Below, piece after piece: positions 56,418 through 64,000 of a stretch of 64,000 nucleotides of DNA. Numbering within the stretch: position 1 is the stretch's first letter; every line of letters begins with the position of its first letter. This stretch comes from Humulus lupulus. Taxonomy: Eukaryota; Streptophyta; Magnoliopsida; Rosales; Cannabaceae. The position numbers and the translations under genes were made by a program. Location: positions 111,914,903-111,978,902 of the forward strand of contig NC_084802.1 of assembly GCF_963169125.1 (NCBI RefSeq), in the 5' to 3' direction. Under the pieces are notes generated by a model, which had not been told where the DNA came from, ran no database searches, and saw only the letters and a program-made list of their open reading frames with translations.

Positions 56418-57810
56418 TCCACACCCTCGATAAGGAAAACCCAAGCTTATGCAAACCAGTTATTCAACAAATCTCAAATCCACCCAGTTCCCCCCTTTCT
56501 CTATATATGTATTCTCTTTTAAAAGAAATTCCAATGTTTGCTCAATGATATCCCCTATTTTTACAGTTTCCTTGCGCAGAATACTCGGCCCTGAAACACT
56601 GCTTGGATTTGATCTCCTGTAATATGAATAAATGGAATAACACAAACACAAACAACACATCAGATACATTGATAGATAAGAATGGTTTCTCTTACAGCAT
56701 AAAACAAAGAACCAATACAACGCATAACCTAATAGCTAGATTGACACAAATACAACAATTAATCAAATGGAGAAATAAACAACCCACAAAGAAGAGAAAA
56801 AGGCAAAAGAGACAACGCATAGAGGGTTAATCAGTCAAAAAAAAAAAATTAGCTCCACAAAAAAAATTTCTGTAAAAAAATAAAATTGAACAAACAAATC
56901 AACCTCGACCCAGATTCATTCGATCGTTAAATAAATAAATAAACCTAGAGACAACCAAAGCTACCATTGAAGTAGCCATGTTTAAAGTGTAATACTTGTA
57001 TATGCACAAACCTCTTATCACCCAAACAATAAACTTTAACAAAATTGTCTTATTTGTAGGGGAAATAATCAGATTTTTTTTTTCTTTTACCAAGCAACAA
57101 CTCAAATTCTTCTGTGTAACAATATAACAAAAAGATATTTGGTCATCTTGTTTAACACACATCATATAGCGAAAAATTGAAGCCACAACTACAACAAAAC
57201 CATAACATTCATCAAAGCAAAACAAAGAAACCAATTATTCACAAATCACTATTGGAAATCAAAATTCCGCCATGAAAAAGCACAGCAGAATTATCAGAGA
57301 GATCCACCGTGAATAAAACTAACGAGTCAAGAAATTGAAACGAAATACATGAATATGCTCTCTACTTCATAAACTACTTCAGTACCAAAGATTTCACGCA
57401 GAATAAGATGATACAAATGATTCAGTTAAACACATATGTAAACAATTAAGACCATGAAAATGATACCAGTTGATGTTTATTTGTAGCTAGAAGCAGTGAA
57501 ACATCCTCCAGAAAGCTCTGGAAAATAACCGAAGTGGGTGATTTAACCAGAAAAAAGGGGGAGAATTAAAACAAAAGCGAGATAAAAGTGGAGAGAGAGA
57601 GAGAGAATTGGAAGAAGAAGAAGAGGGGCAGTCACAGACAGCAACTTGCCTCTCTCTCCTTTTTTCTTTTTCAATTATATACTTTTGGGTAATTCGTTGT
57701 GGCTGGTTGGTGGGGTTTATAACTCAACACGTGTTAAAATACTTTCTCATCTTGTTTTTTACCATAGGCCCCTACTACTACTACTTACCCTATAGTATAT
57801 ATATATATTT
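56418..57810 (-). promoter_or_regulatory. Promoter, leader exon and leader intron of the EIL derivative
   Basis: A TATA-like AGTATATAATTG (57684-57673) precedes a CT-rich leader with CTT and CT repeats (about 57650-57580), typical of plant 5' UTRs. A donor ACTG/GTATCA (GT at 57466-57465) and an acceptor ATATTACAG/GAGATC (exon resumes at 56616) define an intron of about 850 bp. Exon 2 then runs to the ATG at 56417. A G-box CACGTG lies at 57728-57733, and another TATA-like tract at about 57789-57808. A 5' UTR intron is usual for EIN3-type genes, so this copy arose by DNA duplication, not by reverse transcription. Confidence 0.55.
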
Positions 57811-58652
57811 TTTTACTTTTTGCACGTGATAACACACTTTTTCCAGTATCATGAAAATTTACTAGAGCATCTGACAATCAAAGTGGAGCAAGAAAGCCTG
57901 AGTTTCCACTTACTGTTTTTCTTCTTGCGTTTTGGTTCATCCAACTTTGAGAATGAAGTTAATGATAAGACTGGGCTCACATATAATGTACACCAAAATG
58001 TAACAGAGTAGCATAACCTAAATGATCAGATAAAGGGAGCATTTTTGTTTTTCTTTTTTATGGTTTTCTTGAAAAACAAAAAAGAGTTTTATTATTTAGC
58101 CTATTCAAAGTTGAAAAAAACGAAAACGACCCTTAAAAGCTCTGTCCTGCATTTTTTTTTTTTTCTCTCTCCAGAGTTAATACATTTATTTTATAAGACT
58201 TGATGCAATACTTCGGTCAAATAGGAAGATGTCATCTTTCAAATAAAGACAAAAAAAAAAAAGAATTGAGGGTAGACAAAAAAAATATTCTCTAGTTCCT
58301 TTTTTAATATTTTGGAGATTAGGCGTGACCGGTTATTAAAATTTTTCAATTATTATTTTGAAAGTTAAAAGTAAGTATTTTGGAATTAAGAGGTTTAGAA
58401 GTGAATGTTATTAAAATTTAATATTGTGGATTGTTAAGCAAAGTAGCCACTATTTAATATTTTGGGAACTCCACCAGTCCATTCCTTTTGTCTTCTTTTT
58501 ACTATAACAAAACAATAGATGTTTTATTATTCAGGCCAAAGTCAGAAGTATAACTATCTTTCTCAAGATATAGAAAGTATTTCATTTCTTTGCATTTCAA
58601 TCATAGTTATAAAAAAGAAAAACTCTCTTTATTGGAACTCATCAAATGTCTT
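57811..58652. other. Intergenic, AT-rich
   Basis: No supported gene; several A- and T-runs (near 58152 and 58250). It separates the EIL promoter from element T5. Confidence 0.5.
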
Positions 58653-59520
58653 TGTTGATTACTCTACTCTACTCTTGATTGGACCGATCAACATTATTAT
58701 TCGTGTTTTCACCAAAGGGCACGTGGCAAGGACGCGTACTAAATCAGATGAGGCCACACCCTGAGGATAAGTCCTCAGAGGGTGGATTTCTCGGTTAGAG
58801 GTCACACCTCCGGGTAAAGGTAGGGCACGGACGTTTCTCGGAGGCCATGCCCCGAGAGGTGGTTAGTAGTCCTCTTTTTCCTTACAAACAATTATATTGC
58901 AGGCCAAGGACCTTGTCCTCGGGATCTAGAAGGCCAGCCAGGTGTCAACCTATGCAGATTTGTAGCGTCAGAGAATCGCCTGACAACCTTTTAGGCGATC
59001 CGTCCACAGTGTTGTCAATTGTACGACTCGACAATTCGCACTCCCACTCCACCGTCTGACATGGAGATACGTACAACATGCCTTGACAGTACCTAGGGTA
59101 TGTTCCCCATAAAGTAGGTACCTTTCTGCAGTGGCCCCTGCGGACCTCGCTTGGGTCGTGGTCTCTATTCAATGTAGCCCAATGCATTGTATTGGTATTA
59201 ATCCCCCAATAACGGGAAGAATGTATATTCATTACAAATGATTAGTATTAATGAACCCAGCCACTATAAATAGGATTGGGAGTCTCCTTGTAAATGGTTA
59301 GATTCTTTAGAGAGAAAAACACCTTGTACTCAGAACAATCTAAACGCTGCCTGAGAATACACCATTGGAGTTTGTCTCGGCAAACTTCCAATCCTCTTAA
59401 TACCAAAGACTCGTGGACTAGGGCTCTTTTATAGCCTGAACCACGTAACAACCTTTGTGTTCTTGTTGTTTATTTCTTTAATCTCTCGTTTAAGGTTGAT
59501 AGTGAAAAAGACAGTCAACA
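58653..59520 (+). repeat. 5' LTR of element T5
   Basis: The 3' border is firm (AGTCAACA just before the primer site). The 5' border is proposed at TGTTGATTAC, which would make 868 bp, similar to the T2 LTR. TATA box ACTATAAATAGG lies near 59262. The family phrase ACTCGTGGACTAGGG with GAACCACGTAA is at about 59409-59450. Upstream, CCCTGAGGATAAGTCCTCAG (near 58759) is a short palindrome. Confidence 0.6.
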
Positions 59521-59540
59521 TTTTGGTGCTTTTATTGAGA
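59521..59540 (+). other. Primer-binding site of T5
   Basis: TTTTGGTGCTTTTATTGAG follows the LTR end directly; it is the same site as at 22040 in T3. Confidence 0.7.
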
Positions 59541-59572
59541 GTTTGAAGAAAGCATTCGGAACACTTACAACC

Positions 59573-61130
59573 ATGGTAACTACTCAAAGAAACATTACAG
59601 ATGACGTACTCTCTCCTATTGGAGTTGAAGGAGGGGAACCCAGTCGGCAACCACCTCAGGACATGCCTGAGATGGTGAAGGATTACGACGAAGATGCCGA
59701 GTACGATGGTGAAGATGACAATGTCGACTAGGGGTATTATGAGGAAGAATACCCTTAGCCCATGGATGCGGAGGAGGCACCGGAGGTGGTGGTGCGCCGT
59801 GAGCAAGCGGCCACCCAACAACAAAAGATCGATGCTCAAGATGGTAGCATCGCCGCCCTACAAGAGATGGTACTTTCCATAAAGGCCACTCTTGTAGCCC
59901 AGGGACTGCGAGTGGACCCCAATGGAAATTTACTAGTTGGGCACCCATCTGGCGTGCCACCTGCACACCCTGTTGGAGTGCCACCTGTCAATACATTCGG
60001 AGTGCCTCCCGAGCACCCGGCTGCAGAGGCGCGAGATCCGTCAGCTGGAATGCCCACCGAGCACTCAACAAGAGTTTAAACCCCGATGCCACCACGTGAT
60101 CGCGGCAAAGGGAAGGTTGATGAGAATCCTGCTCCAAGGAAGAAGAAGGCTCGTCAAGATCCCGAGGACCACAAAAGTCCAAAGCAGGCAGGCAAGGATA
60201 ACGACCCAGGGGCCCGAGGACACCGCCAGGCCATCAGCGCCCGTGGAACTTAGGGAGTTTCGCCCCGGCGCGCCCACACAGATCGCCCGAGGCCTAGAGG
60301 TGGTGTCCCCTTGGGACCTCGCCAACCCCGTAGGAACAACGGTCTGGGGGCTCACCCTAGGAACACCTCACTGAACCGAGAACATGGCTGCAATGTCTTG
60401 GTAAATGATGAGAACGTTGAGTCCGATAGTGAAACCAAGGTGGCTCGTCCAGAGGATAACGGTGTGTTCCGAGGTCAAGCTGATCTGCGAGACAACCTAA
60501 ATGCCTGAAGGTGCAATAAGGTAGGTGACCATCTCAACACCCAGAGAAGAGATATCTCTACTCTGAGCATCAACCGAGATAATGACCCACTCCGCGCGGA
60601 GTTAGAAAGCCTGAAGCGGATCATTCTCAGAATGGCCAGGCAGCAAGGCCACGAATCTAACGCAGAAGACGAAGAGGTGGAGCCATGCGCTCCTCACATT
60701 GTGGAGGCCCCTCTACCGCGAGGCTTCAAAATGTTGACCATGCCATCTTATGATGGTGGTTGGGACCCCACAGACTACTTGTCTAAGTTCAACATATTAA
60801 TTTCGGTGCATCGCGTCTCTGATGATGCTAAGTGTGATGTGTTCCCGATCACCCTAACGAGACCAGTAGATGAATGGTTCAAGAAACTCCGACCAGGATC
60901 CATTCAATCATGGCATCAATTGTCGTCTGCCTTCCGAAGACAATTCATTGGAGTTTGCAAGGTGAGCTTTGAGGTCAATGCCTTGGCTAACATAAAACAA
61001 GGGCCTTTCGAGACTCTCAAGCCATACATCAAACACTTCAAGGAGGAAGCGACGAGAATTGAGAGAGTTGATGATGGCTAGCAATGGATGGCCTTACAGG
61101 CTGGCATTCAGTGTTGGAGTTGCTGCTCCA
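59573..61130 (+). pseudogene. T5 gag
   Basis: ATG at 59573 (MVTTQRNITDD). The acidic N-terminus is followed by a coiled-coil segment and a Gly/Pro-rich stretch of about five HPxGVPP-like repeats (about 59938-60040). The capsid core is at 60632-61081: EPCAPHIVEAPLPRGFKML, YLSKFNILISVHRVSDDAKC, SIQSWHQLSSAFRRQF and SFEVNALANIKQGPFETLKP. Interrupted by at least five stops, including near 59730, 60079, 60508 and 61079. Confidence 0.82.
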
Positions 61131-62350
61131 TCCCAACCTGCTAAATCTAGTCGAGCTCCCATTAGTAGTATACGCGGGGGAAAGCCAAGGGTCAGAGGCC
61201 TAAGGGAAATGGAACTGCGGAGGCTGAGCAGGGAGCCACCTCTGGTGAGAAGTATGTCTCACAGTATTCTGAGTATACTGACTTGGTAGACTCTTGAAAA
61301 AATATCTTCATGGCCACAACACAACACGTTTACTATTGGAAGCCGCAGCCCATCCAAAGTGACAGGGAAAGGTGGGACCCTGGAAAATTCTGTCGTTTCC
61401 ACAACGACATAGGGCACCACACCAATGAGTGTCACCAACTCAAGGATGAGATCGAGAACCTCATCAAGCTAGGACATCTACACCAACATGCTAAGGGTGG
61501 AGCACGTCAGGCACAACCCCCCATGGCAGGACCGCTCGTGCCACCTGTTGCTTTGCAGGTTCTAGCAGTTGCTCCTGTGGTCCCACAACATCCAGTGGCC
61601 CAAGGACCTCCTCAGGTGAGCGGGCGAGTAGGAACCATCTCGGGAGGACCCCACTTGGGTGGTACCTCCTGAAGCTCACAGAACAGGTATGCGCGGGCCT
61701 TGAATCACAGTGATGAAGTGATGGCTTTGGCTCAGCTGCCTGCCCAAATGCCCCGAAGACGATGCTTGGAGAGTGCATTTCCCGCACCATGACTCATTGC
61801 TAATTGAGAACCAAATCTCCAACAAAATGGTGGCGTGGATTCTAGTAGATAACGAGAGTTCAGTTAACATCCTGTTTAAATATGCCTTCGAGAAAATAGG
61901 GCTAACAACGACAGACTTGTCCCCTTGCACCTTGACCCTCTACGAATTCTTGGGAGAGGCCCTCACCCCAATGGGACAAATAAAGCTCCATGTAATGACC
62001 GGAGAGGTGCCTCGCCAGTCCTTCAAATACTGCACCTTTGTGGTGGTAGACTGTTCCTCGGCGTATAACACCATCTTGGGATGACCTACACTGATGGAGT
62101 TTGGAGCCGTCATTTCCATCCGCCACTTGTGCATGAAGTTCCCCATAGAGGCAGGCATAGGTACCATTAGCGGAGACCATAAAGAGGTGAGACAGTGTTA
62201 TAATGTCTCTCTCAAAATTCCCATAATGGTGGTGGAGGAAGAAGACCCTGAGAAGACCCTGAGAAGCCCGAGGCATCGGAGGTACAAGTTGTCCAAGAGA
62301 CTGAGCTCGACGAATTGGACTCGAGGGTTCAAGAGGAAAGGTCCATTGAA
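61131..62350 (+). pseudogene. T5 spacer knuckle and protease
   Basis: The zinc region at about 61385-61470 reads FCRFHNDIGHHTNECHQLKD. Protease at 61773-62160 has VAWILVDNESSVNILF, where the glycine after the catalytic Asp-Asn is replaced by Glu. FKYCTFVVVDCSSAYNTILG follows, then a TGA and FGAVISIRHLCMKFP. The acidic linker reaches about 62350. Confidence 0.8.
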
Positions 62351-63700
62351 CAAATAGAGGAGGTGGAGGATTTAGTTCTTGATACCTCCACCCCTGATAG
62401 AAAAATAAAAGTTGGGGGAAGATTGAAGACGGAAGTTCGAGAAGCATTGGTGGGCTTCCTTCAAGAAAATCAGGACGTCTTTGCATGGTCGCATTCCGAC
62501 ATGACTGGCATTGATCCAAAAATTATATGCCACGCCTTGAATGTCGATCCCAACTTTTCTCCCGTCCAGCAAAAGCAAAGAACGTTTGATCAAACTCGGA
62601 AAGAGGCTCTCAAGGCTGAGGTAGACAAGCTCCTCACCAACAGATTTATCTGAGAAGCCTAGTAGCCTAGGTGGCTATCCAATCCTGTTCTTGTGCAAAA
62701 GCCAAATGGCACCTGGAGGACATGCATCGATTTCTTAGACCTTAACAAGGCTTGTCCGAGAGACTGATTTCCGCTCCCTAAGATAGATCAGATGGTCGAC
62801 GCCACCTCTAGCTATGAGTTGTTGTCGTTCATGGATGCATACTCGGGATGCAACCAGATATCCATGCATGTCACGGACTAGGAGCATACTAGTCTTCGGA
62901 TCGATAAGGGTGTCTACTATTACATCGTGATGCCTTTCGGACTGAAGAATGCCGGTGCCACCTACCAGAGGCTAGTTAATAAGATGTTCAAGAACCAGTT
63001 GGGGTGAAACATGGAGGTTTACATGGACGACATGCTGGTCAAGTCTAGGACAACACCCGACCATGTGGGTGACTTGGCAGAGGTTTTCATAGTGCTCCGC
63101 AGGTTCAAAATGAAATTAAACCCCAAAAAGTGAACATTTGGGGTTGCCTCCGGTAAGTTCCTAGGCTTCATTGTTAGTGCTCGGGGAATTGAGGCAAACC
63201 CCGAGAAGATCAAGGCCCTAATCGAGATGCCATCTCCTTGGAAGCATAATGATGTTCAGAGCCTGATAGGGAGGATCGTAGCTTTGAGTCATTTTGTGTC
63301 CAAGGAAATAGACAAGTGCATCCCTTTCTTTAATGTCCTCCGAGGAAGTCAGAGATTTGAGTGGTCGGAAGAGTGCGAACAGGCATTCCAGCAGCTCAAG
63401 GCGCACATAGAAAATCCTCTTATTCTGTCCAGGCCAGTACATGGAGAAACTCTCCTACTCTATATGGCTGTTTCGGAGAATGCCATCAATGTTGCATTGG
63501 TGCGGGAGGAAGGTCGTGTCCAGCACCCAGTCTACTATGTTAGCAAAAGACTCCTCGGTGTAGAATCTAGGTACTCGCTGATGGAAAAGTTAACTTTTTT
63601 CTTAATGGTGGCTTCTCGAAAGCTAAGACCCTACTTCCAGGCGCATCCAATTAAGTTCCTCACAAATCATCCCCTTAGGTAAATCCTCAAAAAGCCAGAG
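62315..63700 (+). pseudogene. T5 reverse transcriptase and RNase H
   Basis: RT begins after the linker (FAWSHSDMTGIDPKIICHAL). It continues with KPNGTWRTCIDFLDLNKACP and VYYYIVMPFGLKNAGATYQR, and the catalytic motif VYMDDMLVKS at about 63018-63047 is intact. RNase H at 63227-63682 shows RFEWSEECEQAFQQLK and VYYVSKRLLGVESRYSLMEK. Stops lie near 62653, 62767, 62880, 63007, 63133 and 63682. Confidence 0.85.
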
Positions 63701-64000
63701 TCATCGGGAAGAGTCTTGAAGTGGTCGGTGGAGTTGAGTCAGTTCGACATCACCTACCATCCTAGGACTGCTATAAAAGGTCAGGCATTCACTGATTTCA
63801 TCATCAAGTGCACTGGAAATCGGGAAAAGACTAATGGTACCCCAAAGGTCAGACCAGCCTGGAAGTTGTTTGTGGACGGGTCTTCAAACAAAAAATGATG
63901 TCAGGGCTGGACTTATTTTGGTTTCCCCTAAGGGGCACAGCAATGAAGTAGAGTATGAAGCCTTAATCCCTGGGATCTGCATGGCACTAGAGCTCAAAGC
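63701..64000 (+). pseudogene. T5 second RNase H, start
   Basis: WSVELSQFDITYHPRTAIKG, then PAWKLFVDGSSNKK and, after a stop, LILVSPKGHSNEVEYEALIP. Compared with T3 (SPEGHRFHTALRF... before NNEVEYEAL), about 13 residues are missing after SPKGH. The window ends inside the domain. Confidence 0.75.

Larger units (their letters stand above)
58653..64000 (+). mobile_element. Tat-type Ty3/gypsy element T5, 5' part
   Basis: 5' LTR, primer site, gag, protease, RT, RNase H and the start of the second RNase H follow in order to the window edge; integrase and 3' LTR lie outside. It is the least deleted gag-pol of the four Tat elements, but each domain has stops. Confidence 0.85.

Noticed and set aside
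56460..56720. 86-codon minus-strand frame upstream of the EIL derivative
   Set aside because: It begins within an intron and runs through a splice acceptor into the 5' UTR exon; no family similarity.
61902..62519. 205-codon minus-strand frame
   Set aside because: It is the shadow of T5 protease and RT on the other strand.

Overview
The window is nuclear DNA of a flowering plant, almost certainly a eudicot. The evidence is nested, decayed LTR retrotransposons of the Ty3/gypsy and Ty1/copia superfamilies, GT-AG introns with TATA promoters, and one plant-specific transcription-factor locus (EIN3-like, EIL). The species cannot be named from sequence alone. There are no bacterial or organellar genes, and I see no tRNA, rRNA or CRISPR. 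Almost every coding stretch carries stops or deletions, so most are called pseudogenes. Several apparent frames start only at TTG, CTG or GTG and mean nothing here.

Positions 1-34034 form one insertion stack in a minus-strand copia element of SIRE-like type (remnants 14122-21267 and 33902-34034, plus about 75 bp of its 3' LTR at 14122-14161 and 4695-4734). Into it went: (i) a Tat-type gypsy element, T1 (1-4694, plus strand, left end outside the window); (ii) a full-length Tekay/Del-like chromovirus (4735-14121, minus strand, target duplication TATAT); (iii) a solo LTR (15113-17601, CATAT) inside an extra ORF of the copia; (iv) a Tat-type element, T3 (21268-33901, plus strand), which contains another solo LTR (22489-24327, CATAC).

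Positions 34035-48665 hold a second copia family on the plus strand in the odd order pol, LTR, gag-protease. A Tat-type element, T2 (about 39243-47884, minus strand), separates that gag from a related integrase fragment. T2 carries a solo copia LTR (43073-44915, GGGAT). Positions 48666-52290 are truncated LTRs and a copia RNase H fragment. Positions 52291-55020 are AT-rich and include a long inverted-repeat element (about 53850-54590).

The only host locus is a minus-strand EIL derivative (55263-56417, with leader exon, intron and promoter to about 57810). It has lost the whole DNA-binding domain, carries four tandem copies of the N-terminal acidic/basic motif, and has a stop at codon 5 of the ancestral frame. 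A fourth Tat-type element, T5 (about 58653 to the window end, plus strand), has a 5' LTR, primer site and nearly complete but stop-ridden gag-pol.

T1, T2 and T3 share an extra gene between integrase and 3' LTR, opposite in strand to gag-pol. In T1 it can be modelled with its own TATA box, a leader intron and five coding exons whose splice phases agree. T2 and T3 also carry short tandem repeats between integrase and 3' LTR.
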